NCBI GenBank assembly: GCA_026984045.1
Contig: JALSSV010000029.1
Span: forward strand, 1-64,000
Direction: 5' to 3'
DNA: 64,000 nucleotides
DNA from: Chromatiales bacterium
GTDB lineage: Bacteria > Pseudomonadota > Gammaproteobacteria > UBA6429 > Thiohalophilaceae
Positions 48,125-58,448 of the stretch are shown one piece after another. Every line of letters starts with the position of its first letter. The first letter of the stretch is position 1. The notes under the pieces were generated by a model. That model did not search any database and had not been told where the DNA came from. It worked only from the letters and a program-made list of their open reading frames with translations. Made by a program: the position numbers and the translations under genes.

Positions 48125-48520
48125 ATGCCCGTGACCACCCGGGTCTGTTCCGCCGAAAACCTCGTCGTGCACACGGCGACGGGGCAGCTCGAAGTGGCCG
48201 ACATCCAGGCCGCCTTCGACCGAATGCTCGAGGATCCCGATTTCCGGCCCGACATGAATTCCCTGTGGGATCTGCGCGAGGCCGCGGTCGTCTCCACGCC
48301 CGACAAGCTCCAGGAACTGGTCACCCATGTGGCCCTGTCCCGCGAGAAGCGGGGCAGCCGCTACCGCCTGGCCATCGTGGCCAGGGATTCGGTGCTGCTG
48401 ATGCTGGCCGACATCTTCAAGGCCCTGGCCAGTCCGCTGCCCTTCCAGGTGAAGATTTGCCGGGGGTTCGACGAAGCCTGGGACTGGCTGCAGGCCGACC
48501 GTCCCGGCAACGTCGCCTGA
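48125..48520 (+). CDS. STAS/SpoIIAA-like small protein
   Basis: The 131-residue product (MPVTTRVCSAENLVVHTATGQLEVADIQAAFDRML...NSLWDLREAAVV...) has the alternating strand-helix pattern and the 'LWDLRxA' core typical of small STAS-like proteins that replace or resemble DUF/SpoIIAA-like domains. Such proteins often bind ligands or partner kinases, but no partner is evident. It lies alone between uppP and cmoA on the same strand. Confidence 0.65.
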   Translation: MPVTTRVCSAENLVVHTATGQLEVADIQAAFDRMLEDPDFRPDMNSLWDLREAAVVSTPDKLQELVTHVALSREKRGSRYRLAIVARDSVLLMLADIFKALASPLPFQVKICRGFDEAWDWLQADRPGNVA

Positions 48521-48556
48521 GCAACTGCAGGCCGGCCGTCTCCGGCCGGTGTGGTT

Positions 48557-48562
48557 TACAAT
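48557..48562 (+). promoter_or_regulatory. possible -10 box of cmoA
   Basis: TACAAT lies 6 bases before the cmoA ATG within GTGGTTTACAATTTCCCC. If used, the transcript would be nearly leaderless. No -35 match is apparent. Confidence 0.25.
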
Positions 48563-48568
48563 TTCCCC

Positions 48569-49297
48569 ATGCCCTCTTCCGTGGACAAGCTGTTCGCCGC
48601 CCCCCGGCCCCTGGTGGATTTCGCCTTCGACGAGGCGGTGGCCCGGGTGTTTCCCGACATGATCCGCCGTTCGGTGCCCGGCTACGAGACCCTGATCGGC
48701 CTCACCGGCCTGCTGGCGGCGCGCCATGCGCAGGCCGGCAGCCGGATCTACGATCTGGGCGCCTCGCTCGGCGCCAGCAGCCTGGCGGTGGCCCGCTGCC
48801 TCGAGACGCCCGAGGTGACCCTGGTGGCGGTGGACAATGCCCCGGCCATGGCGGCGCGCTGCGCCGCCAACCTGCGTGAGGCCCTGCCGGCGCGGGCGGT
48901 ACAGGTGATTTGTGCCGACATCCGTGACGTGCGGATCCGCAATGCCTCGGTGGTGATCCTCAACTTCACCCTGCAGTTCGTGGCCCCCGAAGATCGCGCC
49001 GCGCTGCTGGCGCGGATCCATGCCGGCCTGCGCCCCGGCGGGGCCCTGCTGCTGGCCGAGAAGATCGCCTTCGCCGATCCGGCCGAACAGCGGCGCATGG
49101 AGGCCCTGCACGCCGACTTCAAGCGTGCCAACGGCTACAGCGAGCTGGAGATCCACCAGAAACGGGCGGCCCTGGAGAAGGTGTTGATCCCCGATACCCT
49201 CGAGACCCACCACCGGCGCCTGCAGGCGGCGGGTTTTACGGCGGTGGACGAGTGGTTCCGTTGCCTCAACTTCGCCGGCCTGCTGGCCCTGCGCTGA
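48569..49297 (+). CDS. cmoA: carboxy-S-adenosyl-L-methionine synthase
   Basis: A 242-residue SAM-fold enzyme that makes carboxy-SAM from SAM and prephenate. [34 protein letters not shown] is the conserved start, [16 protein letters not shown] is motif I, and the conserved Arg in [16 protein letters not shown] helps bind the carboxyl. Start at the ATG of MPSSVDK. It overlaps cmoB by one base (TGATG). The pair modifies uridine 34 of tRNA to 5-oxyacetyl-uridine. Confidence 0.95.
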   Translation: MPSSVDKLFAAPRPLVDFAFDEAVARVFPDMIRRSVPGYETLIGLTGLLAARHAQAGSRIYDLGASLGASSLAVARCLETPEVTLVAVDNAPAMAARCAANLREALPARAVQVICADIRDVRIRNASVVILNFTLQFVAPEDRAALLARIHAGLRPGGALLLAEKIAFADPAEQRRMEALHADFKRANGYSELEIHQKRAALEKVLIPDTLETHHRRLQAAGFTAVDEWFRCLNFAGLLALR

Positions 49298-50271
49298 TGG
49301 ATCTCGACACATTGTTGCCGGCGCTGGCCGACGGGCCGCTGGCCCGCTGGGCCGAACGCCTGCCCGCCCAGGTGGCCGCCGGGCTGGACCCGGCCCGGCA
49401 CGGCGATCTGCCCCGCTGGGAGGCGGCCCTGGCGGCGCTGCCCGAAGCGCGGCCGGGCAGCGTGGATCTGGCCGCCGACACGCTGCGCATCGGCCGCCGC
49501 GCCGACCTGGCGGAAGGCGATGCGGACCGTCTGGAGGCGGCCCTGCGGCAACTGCATCCCTGGCGCAAGGGCCCCTTCGAACTGTTCGGCCTGCACATCG
49601 ATACCGAATGGCGTTCCGACCGGAAGTGGCAGCGCCTGGCGCCACACATTCAGCCGCTGGCCGGGCGGCTGGTGCTCGACGTGGGCTGCGGCAACGGCTA
49701 TCACGCCTGGCGCATGCGCGGGGCGGGGGCGGCGCGGGTCATCGGGATCGATCCGTCGCCCCTGTTCGTGATGCAGTTTCGGGCGGTGAAGCGCTACCTG
49801 CCCCCCGAGCCGGTGGACGTGCTGCCGCTGGGCATCGACGATCTGCCGCCGGCACTGGACGCCTTCGACACCGTGTTCTCCATGGGGGTGCTCTATCATC
49901 GGCGCTCGCCGCTGGATCACCTGCTGCAACTGAAGGGCGCCCTGCGCCCCGGCGGCGAACTGGTGCTGGAAACCCTGGTGGTGGAAGGCGACGCGCAGAG
50001 CGTGCTGGTGCCGGCGGGGCGCTACGCGAAGATGGGCAACGTCTGGTTCATCCCCTCGCCGGCCCTGCTCGAACGCTGGCTGGAGCGCTGCGGCTTCCGC
50101 CACGTGCGGGTGGTGGACGTGACCCCCACCACGGTGGAGGAACAGCGCCGCACCGGCTGGATGACCTTCCAGTCCCTGGCCGACTTTCTCGATCCCAACG
50201 ATGCCTCGCGCACGGTGGAAGGCCATCCGGCCCCCGTGCGCGCCATCGCCATCGCCCGCAAGCCGGGTTAG
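49297..50271 (+). CDS. cmoB: tRNA U34 carboxymethyltransferase
   Basis: A 324-residue SAM-fold enzyme transferring the carboxymethyl group from carboxy-SAM to 5-hydroxyuridine 34 in tRNA. Characteristic blocks are [10 protein letters not shown]-like WRKGPF (here [24 protein letters not shown]), [15 protein letters not shown] and [20 protein letters not shown]. It follows cmoA with one-base overlap. The final segment ([17 protein letters not shown]) is canonical. Confidence 0.95.
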   Translation: MDLDTLLPALADGPLARWAERLPAQVAAGLDPARHGDLPRWEAALAALPEARPGSVDLAADTLRIGRRADLAEGDADRLEAALRQLHPWRKGPFELFGLHIDTEWRSDRKWQRLAPHIQPLAGRLVLDVGCGNGYHAWRMRGAGAARVIGIDPSPLFVMQFRAVKRYLPPEPVDVLPLGIDDLPPALDAFDTVFSMGVLYHRRSPLDHLLQLKGALRPGGELVLETLVVEGDAQSVLVPAGRYAKMGNVWFIPSPALLERWLERCGFRHVRVVDVTPTTVEEQRRTGWMTFQSLADFLDPNDASRTVEGHPAPVRAIAIARKPG

Positions 50272-50314
50272 CAGGCTGTTGTCTCAAAATTGTCTTGACG
50301 CGAATCGTTTGATA

Positions 50315-50338
50315 TAGGAGCGGCGCACCTGAATTCGG
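50315..50338. repeat. REP-like repeat remnant, copy 4
   Basis: TAGGAGCGGCGC matches the left half of the family, but the right half is replaced by ACCTGAATTCGG. A separate AATT-containing stem (CTGAATT/AATTCAG, about 50330-50360) follows. Confidence 0.35.
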
Positions 50339-50355
50339 AACAGCATGCTGCCAAT

Positions 50356-51924
50356 TCAGAACAGCTCCACCTCGCTGGGCGCGTCGGTGAACGATTCGAT
50401 GCGCTGTTTCTCCTCTACCAGCATCCCCAGCCGCTCGACGAGCTGCCGGCTCTGCTCTTCGGTGGTTTCCATGGCCTGGAGGATGGTGTCCTGCAGCGCA
50501 GCATCCGTGCGCCAGTCCTGCTCCAGGGCGTCGAGCAGGGTCTGCACCGTGGCGTGGAGCCGGTTGTGCAGATCGATGATCACCGGGTAACTGGGCAGGT
50601 TGCTGTAACAGGCGCCGCCGTCGGGATCGGTGAACCAGTGGCCGAAGCGGCAGTGATCCGCATCCACTCGCAGATCGTCGATGTAGGGGTGGTGGCCGTC
50701 CAGGCCGATGACCCGGTGGGCCTTTTGCACATAGACCGTGTGATCCATCTTGGCCAGGGAGATGTGGCCGATCATGCGGGCCTTGCTGACCGTTTCGTAG
50801 GTCTTTTCGGCCACTTCGGCGAAGCGCGCGAAGGAGCGCTCGAAGTCGGTCACCAGCTGGTTCGAGGTGCTGGTCTTTTCCTCCATCTCGGCCGAGCTTT
50901 CGGCGATCCGCTGGCTGGCCTGGAGCAGGCCGGTGATGATCCCCTCGATCTTGTCGGTGGCCTGTTTGGTGTTCTCGGCCAGGGCCCGCACCTCGTCGGC
51001 CACCACGGCGAAGCCGCGGCCGTGTTCGCCGGCCCGCGCCGCCTCGATGGCGGCATTGAGGGCCAGCAGGTTGGTCTGATCGGCGATGCTGGCGATGAGG
51101 CCGATGATCTGGTTGATCTCGGCGCTGCTCTCATCGAGCTGGCGGGAGGCCTCACGCAGGGCGCCGATGCGTTCCACCACCAGGCCGATGTTCTCCTTCA
51201 CGTTGTTCACGTCGTTGCGGCTGCCCTGGGCGTTGAGCGCCGCTTCGCTGGAGATGGTTTCCACTTCGGTCATCTCCTGGGCGATGGTGTGCAGATCGGT
51301 CTGGGTCAGTTGCAGGCTGGAGACCAGGTTTTCGGCCTGCAGGGCCGACACGCGGCTGAACAGCTCTTCCCGCTGCCGCTGCCAGTGGGCCGCTTCGAGG
51401 GAGTCGAGGGCCTGGCGGATACTCGCCAGCCCGTCGCGGAACTCGCCGGCGAAGTCGGCGCTGGCGGGCGGCGTGTCGAAGCGTTGTTCGCCGGCGGCCT
51501 GCAGCAGGCTCACCGTGTCGTGGACGAAGGCTTCGGTCTGTGCCACGGCCCGGTTCAGGGCCTGGGCCAGCGCGCCCAGTTCGCAGTTTTCGGGGATTCC
51601 GGTCAGGCGGGCGGCCAGCCGGCCGCTGGCCAGATCCTGGCAGACGCTCTCGAGTTGCCGGGCCATGGCCAGGTGGCGCTTGCGGAAATGGCCGATCAGC
51701 GGCCAGAGGACGATCCCGAGAGCCAGAAAGCCGAACAGTACCGGGTCGGGGCCCTGCCGCAACAGGGCGTAGCCGGTGGCCGCCAACAGCAGGAACGGCG
51801 CGAGATAGGGGAGCAGTCGGGGGACGAAGCGGGCGGCAAGGGCGGTCATGCGGTGCATCCAGGCGGTGAGGGCGGGGCGCAGGCCGGAGCCGCGGCCCCC
51901 GCGCAGGGTTCGGGTCTCCCTCAC
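50356..51924 (-). CDS. methyl-accepting chemotaxis protein with C-terminal CZB zinc domain
   Basis: A 522-residue receptor. Two hydrophobic helices (about 35-70) are joined by only a few residues, so there is no periplasmic sensor. Then come a linker, an MCP signalling domain whose tip includes [40 protein letters not shown], and a C-terminal CZB domain ([27 protein letters not shown]) with the expected 3His/1Cys zinc site. CZB receptors respond to zinc-linked oxidants such as HOCl. The start is uncertain (GTG at 51924; ATG at 51858 or 51849 are alternatives). It follows rimO by 25 bases on the same strand. Confidence 0.9.
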   Translation of the reverse strand: MRETRTLRGGRGSGLRPALTAWMHRMTALAARFVPRLLPYLAPFLLLAATGYALLRQGPDPVLFGFLALGIVLWPLIGHFRKRHLAMARQLESVCQDLASGRLAARLTGIPENCELGALAQALNRAVAQTEAFVHDTVSLLQAAGEQRFDTPPASADFAGEFRDGLASIRQALDSLEAAHWQRQREELFSRVSALQAENLVSSLQLTQTDLHTIAQEMTEVETISSEAALNAQGSRNDVNNVKENIGLVVERIGALREASRQLDESSAEINQIIGLIASIADQTNLLALNAAIEAARAGEHGRGFAVVADEVRALAENTKQATDKIEGIITGLLQASQRIAESSAEMEEKTSTSNQLVTDFERSFARFAEVAEKTYETVSKARMIGHISLAKMDHTVYVQKAHRVIGLDGHHPYIDDLRVDADHCRFGHWFTDPDGGACYSNLPSYPVIIDLHNRLHATVQTLLDALEQDWRTDAALQDTILQAMETTEEQSRQLVERLGMLVEEKQRIESFTDAPSEVELF

Positions 51925-51949
51925 TCTAGCGGCCGGTAACGGACGGGCT

Positions 51950-53299
51950 TTAGCTTGAACCCGGGAAAACCCGGAATCGGCCCGCGAGCGGCCGGGCGAT
52001 CAGATCGTGCTCGGTGGCGGCGACGATCTCCACGTCCAGCAGATCCCCGGTCCGGGCGTCGGGCGCGTCGTCGAGGATCACCGCGCCGTCGATCTCCGGC
52101 GCCTCGCCGGCCGAGCGGGCCAGCAGCAGGCCCTCCTCGTCGACGCCGTCCACCAGCACGGTGGCGCGCCGGCCGACCCGCGCCTGCAGCTTCGCCGCGC
52201 TGATTTCGGCCTGGCGGGCCATGAAGCGGGCCAGGCGGTCCTGCTTCACTTCCTCCGGCACGGCGCCGGGCAGGGCGTTGGCCGGGGCGCCCGCCACCGG
52301 CGAGTAGGCGAAGGCACCCACCCGATCCAGTTGGGCGGCGTCGAGAAACTCGAGCAACAGGTCGAAGTCGGCCTCCGTCTCGCCGGGGAAGCCGACGATG
52401 AAGGTGCTGCGCAGGGTCAGATCGGGGCAGATCGTCCGCCAGTTTTCGATCCGCTCCAGCACCCGATCGATGTCGCCGGGGCGTTTCATGGCCCGCAGCA
52501 CGGCCGGACTGGCGTGTTGCAGGGGCACGTCCAGATAGGGCAGGACGCGGCCCTCGGCCATCAGGGGCAGCACCTCGTCCACGTGCGGATAGGGATAGAC
52601 GTAGTGCAGCCGCACCCAGGCGCCGAGCGTGCCCAGGGCCGCCGCCAGTTCGGTGAAGCGGGTCTTCACCGGGCGCCCGCCCCAGAAGCCGGTGCGGTAT
52701 TTCACGTCCACGCCGTAGGCCGAGGTGTCCTGGGAGACCACCAGCAGCTCCTTCACCCCGGCGGCCACCAGGTTTTCGGCCTCCTGCAATACCTCGCCCA
52801 CCGACCGGCTGACCAGATCCCCGCGCAGTTGCGGGATGATGCAGAAGCGGCAGCGGTGATTGCAGCCTTCCGAGATTTTCAGATACGCATAGTGGCGCGG
52901 CGTCAGCCGCAGCCCCTCGGGCGGCACCAGATCGGTGAAGGGATCGGGGGGCTTCGGCAGATGCGCGTGCACCGCTTCCATCACCGCCTCGTAGGCGTGG
53001 GGGCCGGTGACCGCCAGCACCCCGGGCACGGCCGTCTCCACCAGGCCCTCGCGCGCGCCGAGGCAGCCGGTCACGATCACCTTGCCGTTTTCGTCCAGCG
53101 CCTCGCGGATGGCCTCCAGCGACTCCTCCACCGCCGCGTCGATGAAGCCGCAGGTGTTGACGATCACCAGGGCCGCGTCATCGTAGCGATCCGTGATGGC
53201 GTAGCCCTCGGCCCGCAGGCGGGTGAGGATCCGCTCCGAATCCACCGTGGCCTTGGGGCAGCCGAGGCTGAGGAAACCGATCTTCGGCGGGGTCTTCAT
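51950..53299 (-). CDS. rimO: ribosomal protein uS12 methylthiotransferase
   Basis: A 449-residue radical-SAM methylthiotransferase that modifies Asp88 of ribosomal protein S12. The UPF0004 domain has Cys14, Cys50 and Cys79 for the auxiliary [4Fe-4S] cluster, and the radical-SAM cluster is CNHRCRFC (Cys146, Cys150, Cys153). [18 protein letters not shown] is the RimO rather than MiaB start. A C-terminal TRAM domain follows. A GCAGAG-type repeat pair separates it from cca. Confidence 0.95.
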   Translation of the reverse strand: MKTPPKIGFLSLGCPKATVDSERILTRLRAEGYAITDRYDDAALVIVNTCGFIDAAVEESLEAIREALDENGKVIVTGCLGAREGLVETAVPGVLAVTGPHAYEAVMEAVHAHLPKPPDPFTDLVPPEGLRLTPRHYAYLKISEGCNHRCRFCIIPQLRGDLVSRSVGEVLQEAENLVAAGVKELLVVSQDTSAYGVDVKYRTGFWGGRPVKTRFTELAAALGTLGAWVRLHYVYPYPHVDEVLPLMAEGRVLPYLDVPLQHASPAVLRAMKRPGDIDRVLERIENWRTICPDLTLRSTFIVGFPGETEADFDLLLEFLDAAQLDRVGAFAYSPVAGAPANALPGAVPEEVKQDRLARFMARQAEISAAKLQARVGRRATVLVDGVDEEGLLLARSAGEAPEIDGAVILDDAPDARTGDLLDVEIVAATEHDLIARPLAGRFRVFPGSS

Positions 53300-53321
53300 G
53301 GGGGTTCCTGTCAGGCTTGAG

Positions 53322-53429
53322 TGGAAGTAACGCAGAGGTCGCAGAGACGCGGAGTGCGCCGAGACAGAAAAAAAGACGGCACTGGATGTTCTCCGCGTCC
53401 TCTGCGTCTTTGCGACCTCTGCGTCATTT
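53322..53429. repeat. inverted pair of GCAGAG-type repeats
   Basis: A left copy at 53322-53353 (AACGCAGAGGTCGCAGAGAC, GCGGAG) and an inverted right copy at 53391-53429 (CTCCGCGTCCTCTGCGTC...GCGACCTCTGCGT) can fold into a long imperfect hairpin with a loop containing seven A's. The single copy at 39204-39246 is closely related. It fills the gap between cca and rimO. Confidence 0.65.
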
Positions 53430-53443
53430 GCAGTGCTGCCCTG

Positions 53444-54667
53444 TCAGTGCCGTGGAAGTGCGGACCGGATCGCGGCGAGGCGGCGCTGGCGCAGTTCGCG
53501 GGCCAGATCGGCGCCTCGGTAGCCTTGGCGGGCCAGGTCGCCGCCGCGGATGGCGTCGGCGGCGGCGAAGGCGGCGCGCAGGAGGTCGGGCTGTTCGAAT
53601 TCGGCGTCCTCGTAGCCGGGCCGGCCGCGGGAGTCGGCTTCGCAGGCCAGCAGGTACTGCTCGAAACGGGCGGGGCGGCGGAAGGCGTCCAGGGCCTCGA
53701 GCAGCGCGAGCAGGGCCGGCGCGTCCAGTTCGGCGGCGCGGTGGTAGTGCAGGTGATAGCGGGTCACCAGCACGGCCAGGTCGTGAAAGGCCTTCGGCGT
53801 CCGGTACCGTTCGCACAGGGCCTCCACCAGGGGTACGCCGCGGGCTTCGTGATCGGGATGTTTCGGCCACAGATCCCGGGGCGTGGTGCCCTTGCCCAGA
53901 TCGTGCACCAGGGCGGCGAAGCGTACCACCGGCTCGGGCGAGAGGCGTGCGGCCTGTGCCAGCACCAGCAGGGTGTGCACGCCGGTATCGATCTCGGGAT
54001 GGTGCGCGGGATCCTGGGGCACGCCGAACAGCCGTTCGATCTCCGGAAACAGCCTGGCCAGGGCGCCGCATTCGCGCAGCACCTCGAAGAACACCTGGGG
54101 TGCATCCTCGTCCAGGGCGCGCACCGTCTCCTGCCAGACCCGTTCTGGCACCAGGGCATCCACCTCGCCTGCGTCCACCATGCGGCGCATCAGTGCCAGG
54201 GTTTCGTCGGCGATGCGAAAGCCCAGGGGCCGGAAGCGGGCGGCGAAGCGCGCCACCCGCAGGATGCGCACCGGATCCTCGACGAAGGCGGGGGAGACGT
54301 GGCGCAGCAGGCGGCGTTCCAGGTCCCGCCGGCCGCCGTAAGGATCGATGAGGTGTCCGTCCTCGTCCTCGGCCATGGCATTGATGGTGAGATCGCGCCG
54401 GGCCAGGTCTTCCTCCAGGGTGACCTCGGGGCTGGCGTGGAAGGTGAAGCCGGTGTAGCCGGGGCCGGTCTTGCGTTCGGTGCGGGCCAGGGCGTATTCC
54501 TCTTTCGTTTCGGGATGCAGGAACACGGGGAAGTCCTTGCCCACCGGCCTGAAGCCCAGGGCGCGCATCTGCTCGGGCGTGGCGCCCACCACCACCCAGT
54601 CGGTGTCGGTGACCGGCAGGCCCAGCAGCCGGTCCCGCACGGCGCCGCCGACCTTGTAGATCTTCAC
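53444..54667 (-). CDS. cca: multifunctional CCA tRNA nucleotidyltransferase
   Basis: A 407-residue enzyme adding and repairing the 3' CCA of tRNA. The nucleotidyltransferase signature is [12 protein letters not shown] plus the DTDWVV metal Asp pair. [43 protein letters not shown] and a C-terminal HD domain ([12 protein letters not shown]) match the bacterial Cca that also has phosphatase/phosphodiesterase activities. It starts four bases inside the upstream epimerase gene, so they are coupled. Confidence 0.95.
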   Translation of the reverse strand: MKIYKVGGAVRDRLLGLPVTDTDWVVVGATPEQMRALGFRPVGKDFPVFLHPETKEEYALARTERKTGPGYTGFTFHASPEVTLEEDLARRDLTINAMAEDEDGHLIDPYGGRRDLERRLLRHVSPAFVEDPVRILRVARFAARFRPLGFRIADETLALMRRMVDAGEVDALVPERVWQETVRALDEDAPQVFFEVLRECGALARLFPEIERLFGVPQDPAHHPEIDTGVHTLLVLAQAARLSPEPVVRFAALVHDLGKGTTPRDLWPKHPDHEARGVPLVEALCERYRTPKAFHDLAVLVTRYHLHYHRAAELDAPALLALLEALDAFRRPARFEQYLLACEADSRGRPGYEDAEFEQPDLLRAAFAAADAIRGGDLARQGYRGADLARELRQRRLAAIRSALPRH

Positions 54668-55629
54668 GGCCGGCGGGCAGTGCGTCGCCAGCGGGTATAG
54701 TGGGCCCGCAGGGTGTCCGGTTGCAGATAGAGGGGCACGGCCGCTTCCAGGGGCGTGGGCACGATGCCGAAGACCTCGCGCAGCACCCGGTCGCCCTCGG
54801 CGCAGACGCTGTCGGTCTGCAGGGAGCGGAAGTTGTCCAGGGTGAAGGGCTTGCCCGGCACGTGCTGCAGAATCCTCGCCTGCAGTTTCGACAGGCGCGG
54901 GCCGAGGGGGAGGATGCGCCGGTGCAGATCCAGTTCCCGGTTGAGGTATTCGACGATCTCGAGCAGGGTGTATTCCTTCGGCCCGCAGAGATCGTAACGC
55001 TGGCCGATGGCCGCCGGCCTGTCGAGGCTGCGCACGAAGGCCTGCACCACGTCTTCCACGTGCACCGGGGCGAAGCGGCTGCGGGCGCAGGCCAGGGGCA
55101 GGATCGGCGCCTTGCGCAGCAGGGCGGCGAAGCGGTTGGTGAAGCTGTCGTCACGGCCGAAGATCACCGAGGGCCGGAAGGAGGTGGCCTCGATGCCGCT
55201 GGCGGCATGCACGCGGTTTTCGCCCTCGCCCTTGCTGCGCAGATAGTAGCTGCTGCCGCTGGCCGCATCGGCGTGCAGGGCGCTCATGTGCAGGAAGCGG
55301 CTCACCTTCTTCTCGCGGCAGGCGTTGAGCAGGCGCTCCACCAGGGCCACGTGGATGGCATGGAATTCCTTGCCGTTGTCGCGCTTCTCGTTGAGGATGC
55401 CGATCAGGTTGATGGCGATGTCGCAGCCATCCATGGCCTTGCGCATCACGAAGCCGTCGTGCACCACGTCGCCTTCGAGCAGGGTCACGCCGGGAAACAC
55501 CCGCAGATCGCGGTGCCGTTCCGGATGTCGCGTGGGGATCCGGACCTGGTGGCCCGCGGCGGTCAGGGCCCGCGCCAGATGCCGGCCGACGAAGCCGGTG
55601 CCGCCGAAGATGCAAAGGGTGTGTTGCAT
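54664..55629 (-). CDS. NDUFA9-like NAD(P)-binding epimerase-family protein
   Basis: A 321-residue Rossmann-fold protein of the atypical short-chain dehydrogenase type. The nucleotide site is [58 protein letters not shown] and the [12 protein letters not shown] block match the 'complex I NDUFA9 subunit family' annotation. The YxxxK pair is present in [10 protein letters not shown]. In bacteria the substrate is not known. The start is at the ATG that begins [10 protein letters not shown]; longer frames enter the divergent promoter region. Confidence 0.85.
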   Translation of the reverse strand: MQHTLCIFGGTGFVGRHLARALTAAGHQVRIPTRHPERHRDLRVFPGVTLLEGDVVHDGFVMRKAMDGCDIAINLIGILNEKRDNGKEFHAIHVALVERLLNACREKKVSRFLHMSALHADAASGSSYYLRSKGEGENRVHAASGIEATSFRPSVIFGRDDSFTNRFAALLRKAPILPLACARSRFAPVHVEDVVQAFVRSLDRPAAIGQRYDLCGPKEYTLLEIVEYLNRELDLHRRILPLGPRLSKLQARILQHVPGKPFTLDNFRSLQTDSVCAEGDRVLREVFGIVPTPLEAAVPLYLQPDTLRAHYTRWRRTARRP

Positions 55630-55756
55630 GGCTGATTCGTTTGCCGGGATGGAAAGCCGCAAGGCGAGTCGAATTGAAACATAGGCGGGGCAAGGGCGTC
55701 TATACTGGGAGGGCACGGACCCAAACCGCCTGCCAACGCACACATAAGGAGCAAAC

Positions 55757-57121
55757 ATGAGCTTTCAGGTCACCAGTCCCGTCGACGGCACGCTTCTGCG
55801 CGAGATCCCGGCGTGGGATGCGGCCACGCTGGATCACGCCCTGGAGGCCGTGGCCGCGGCCACGCCCGGCTGGGCCGACACCCCGGTTTCGGAGCGGGCG
55901 CGGCTGATGGCGCGGGCCGCCGAGGTGTTGCGCGCCAACGCGGAGAAATACGCCCGCATCATGACCACCGAGATGGGCAAGCTCTTCCGCGATGCCCGTG
56001 CCGAGGTCGAGAAATGCGCCTGGGTCTGCGAATACTATGCCGAGCACGGGCCGGCCTTTCTCGCCGACGAGATCATCGCGTCGGACGCCGGCAAGAGTTA
56101 CGTGGCCTATCTGCCGCTGGGCACCGTGCTGGCGGTGATGCCCTGGAACTTCCCCTTCTGGCAGGTATTCCGTTTCGCCGCGCCCGCGCTGGTGGCCGGC
56201 AATACCGGCGTGCTCAAGCACGCTTCCAACGTGCCGGAAAGCGCCCTGGCCATCGAGGAGGTCTTCCGCGAGGCCGGTTTCCCCGAGAACGTGTTCCGCA
56301 CCCTGATGATCCGCGCCTCGCAGGTGCGCGGGGTGATCGAGGATCCCCGCGTGCACGCCGTCACCCTCACCGGCAGCGAGCCGGCCGGCCGGCAGGTGGC
56401 CGCCGCCGCCGGCGAGAACCTCAAGAAGTCGGTGCTGGAGCTGGGCGGCTCCGATGCCTTCGTGGTGCTGGAAGACGCGGATCTGGATCTGGCCGTGCAG
56501 ACCGCCGTCACCTCGCGTTTTCTCAACAACGGCCAGAGCTGCATCGCCGCCAAGCGGTTCATCGTGGTGGATGCCATCGACGAGGACTTTCTCACCCGCT
56601 TCCAGGCCGCGGTGGAAGCCCTGCGCATGGGCGATCCCTTCGACGAGGCGACCCAGCTCGGCCCCATGGCGCGCACCGATCTGCGCGACGAGCTGCACCG
56701 GCAGGTGACCGACAGCATCGCCGCCGGCGCGGTGCCGGTGACCGGCTGCGAAATCCCCGACCGGCCCGGGGCCTGGTATCCCCCCTCGATCCTCGACCGG
56801 GTGGAGCCGGGCATGCGCGCCTGGCACGAGGAGCTGTTCGGCCCGGTGGCCATCGTCATCCACGCCCGCGACGAGGAGGATGCCCTGCGCATCGCCAACG
56901 ATTCGCCCTTCGGCCTTGGCGGCAGCATCTGGACCGCCGACAGCCAGCGCGGCGAGCGCCTCGCCCGGCGCATGCAGTCGGGCGCCACCTTCGTCAACGG
57001 CCTGGTCAAGAGCGATCCGCGTCTGCCCTTCGGCGGCATCAAGCATTCGGGTTACGGCCGGGAGCTTTCGCACCATGGCATCCGCGAGTTCGTCAACGTC
57101 AAGACCATCTGGATCCGCTGA
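55757..57121 (+). CDS. NAD(P)-dependent succinate-semialdehyde dehydrogenase
   Basis: A 454-residue aldehyde dehydrogenase. PWNFPFWQVFRF, the Glu of LELGGSD and the catalytic Cys of NNGQSCIAAKRFIV are all present, and FGGIKHSGYGRELS ends the protein. Overall pattern (SPVDGTLLREIPAWD start, short length) matches Sad/YneI-like succinate-semialdehyde dehydrogenases, although a broader aldehyde range is possible. RBS AAGGAG is 6 bases before the ATG. The small YbjQ gene follows by 9 bases. Confidence 0.9.
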   Translation: MSFQVTSPVDGTLLREIPAWDAATLDHALEAVAAATPGWADTPVSERARLMARAAEVLRANAEKYARIMTTEMGKLFRDARAEVEKCAWVCEYYAEHGPAFLADEIIASDAGKSYVAYLPLGTVLAVMPWNFPFWQVFRFAAPALVAGNTGVLKHASNVPESALAIEEVFREAGFPENVFRTLMIRASQVRGVIEDPRVHAVTLTGSEPAGRQVAAAAGENLKKSVLELGGSDAFVVLEDADLDLAVQTAVTSRFLNNGQSCIAAKRFIVVDAIDEDFLTRFQAAVEALRMGDPFDEATQLGPMARTDLRDELHRQVTDSIAAGAVPVTGCEIPDRPGAWYPPSILDRVEPGMRAWHEELFGPVAIVIHARDEEDALRIANDSPFGLGGSIWTADSQRGERLARRMQSGATFVNGLVKSDPRLPFGGIKHSGYGRELSHHGIREFVNVKTIWIR

Positions 57122-57130
57122 GGCCAAGAC

Positions 57131-57451
57131 ATGATTCTTTCCACCACACCCACCCTCGAAGGACGGCCCATCCGGACCTATCACGGCGTGGTTACCGGCG
57201 AGGCCATCCTGGGCGCCAACGTCTTCAAGGACTTCTTCGCCTCCATCCGCGACATCGTCGGCGGCCGCTCCGGCGCCTACGAAAAGGAACTGGAGAAGGC
57301 CCGCACCCTCGCCTTCGAGGAGATGCAGGAACAGGCCCGCACCCTGGGCGCCAACGCGGTGGTCGGCATCGACATCGATTACGAGACGGTCGGCGGACAG
57401 GGCAGCATGCTGATGGTGAGCGTCAGCGGCACGGCCGTGACCGTGGAGTGA
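57131..57451 (+). CDS. YbjQ/UPF0145 family protein
   Basis: A 106-residue protein matching YbjQ over its length: [51 protein letters not shown], then [17 protein letters not shown]. The family forms pentamers and is annotated 'heavy-metal-binding domain', without proven function. It lies 9 bases after the dehydrogenase and 23 before the TauE-type gene, so all three are probably co-transcribed. Confidence 0.93.
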   Translation: MILSTTPTLEGRPIRTYHGVVTGEAILGANVFKDFFASIRDIVGGRSGAYEKELEKARTLAFEEMQEQARTLGANAVVGIDIDYETVGGQGSMLMVSVSGTAVTVE

Positions 57452-57474
57452 TGGCGACTCGCCCCGGTTGAACC

Positions 57475-58266
57475 ATGGGGGTGCCGCCGGAACTGTTGCT
57501 GTGGGCCGCCCTGCTGGGCGTGTTCGCCGGTCTGGCGGCGGGGCTGCTGGGCGTGGGTGGCGGCCTGGTCATCGTGCCGGTGCTGGCCATGCTCTTCACC
57601 GCCGCCGGCTACGACCACGTGATGCACCTGGCCGTGGGCACCTCGCTGGCGACCATCGTCTTCACCTCCCTGTCTTCGGTGCGGGCCCATCACCGCCACG
57701 GCGCGGTGCGGTGGCCGGTGTTCCGGCGCCTCACTCCGGGGATCGTGATCGGCGCCCTGGCCGGCGCCGCGATCGCCGATCGCCTGCCCGGCGATCGGTT
57801 GCGCCTCGTCTTCGGCCTGTTCGAGCTGTGGGTGGCGGTGCAGATGAGTCTGGACATCCGGCCGGCGCCCCACCGCGGGCTGCCGGGCCCGGTCGGCATG
57901 AGCCTGGCCGGTTTCGTCATCGGCGGCGTCTCGGCCATCGTGGGGATCGGCGGCGGCACCCTCACCGTGCCGTTCTTGGTCTGGTGCAACGTGGCCATGC
58001 GCCAGGCCGTGGCCACTTCCGCCGCCTGCGGCCTGCCCATCGCCCTCGCCGGCAGCCTGGGCTTCCTCGTCACCGGCTGGGACGCTCCCGGCCGTCCGCC
58101 CGGCAGCCTCGGCTATCTGCACCTGCCGGCCCTCGGCGCCATCGTCGTCACCAGCATGCTCGCCGCCCCCTGGGGCGCCCGCCTCGCCCACCGCCTGCCG
58201 GCCCGCACCCTCAAGCGGATCTTCGCCCTGCTGCTGTTCGCGCTGGCGGCGAAGATGCTGGCTTGA
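57475..58266 (+). CDS. TauE/SafE family sulfite exporter-like permease
   Basis: A 263-residue membrane protein with about eight hydrophobic segments and two family repeats: FAGLAAGLLGVGGGLVIVPVL and FVIGGVSAIVGIGGGTLTVPFLVW. These GIGGG motifs define the TauE/SafE family, which exports small sulfur- or carboxyl-containing anions. Substrate cannot be read from the sequence. The C-terminus ends at KMLA, and the gap after it holds a REP pair. Confidence 0.9.
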   Translation: MGVPPELLLWAALLGVFAGLAAGLLGVGGGLVIVPVLAMLFTAAGYDHVMHLAVGTSLATIVFTSLSSVRAHHRHGAVRWPVFRRLTPGIVIGALAGAAIADRLPGDRLRLVFGLFELWVAVQMSLDIRPAPHRGLPGPVGMSLAGFVIGGVSAIVGIGGGTLTVPFLVWCNVAMRQAVATSAACGLPIALAGSLGFLVTGWDAPGRPPGSLGYLHLPALGAIVVTSMLAAPWGARLAHRLPARTLKRIFALLLFALAAKMLA

Positions 58267-58311
58267 AAGCAGAGGAAAGCGGCAGGAGACAAGAGGAAAG
58301 GACGCAATCTG

Positions 58312-58448
58312 CAGGAGCGGCGCCTCGGCGCGATTGGCGGGTAGCTGGTAGCTGGTGGCTGGGTGCGGGTAAAACCAAAAGGCCTTTCCCCGCTACCCGT
58401 CCCCCGCTACCAGCAACCGCATTGTCGCGGCGAGGGCGCCGTTCCTAC
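58312..58448. repeat. inverted pair of REP-like elements (BIME-type)
   Basis: One copy at about 58312-58337 (CAGGAGCGGCGCCTCGGCGC) faces an inverted copy at 58425-58448 (TCGCGGCGAGGGCGCCGTTC). Between them lie tandem GGTAGCTGGTAGCTGG and its inverted CGCTACC counterparts (near 58340-58415), so the whole block can fold. It lies between the convergent TauE-type and kinase gene ends. Confidence 0.65.

Noticed and set aside
48553-48561. GGTTTACAA before cmoA, identical to a BirA half-site
   Set aside because: Only one half is present, with no partner at the right distance, and cmoA has no biotin link; chance overlap with a TACAAT box is more likely.
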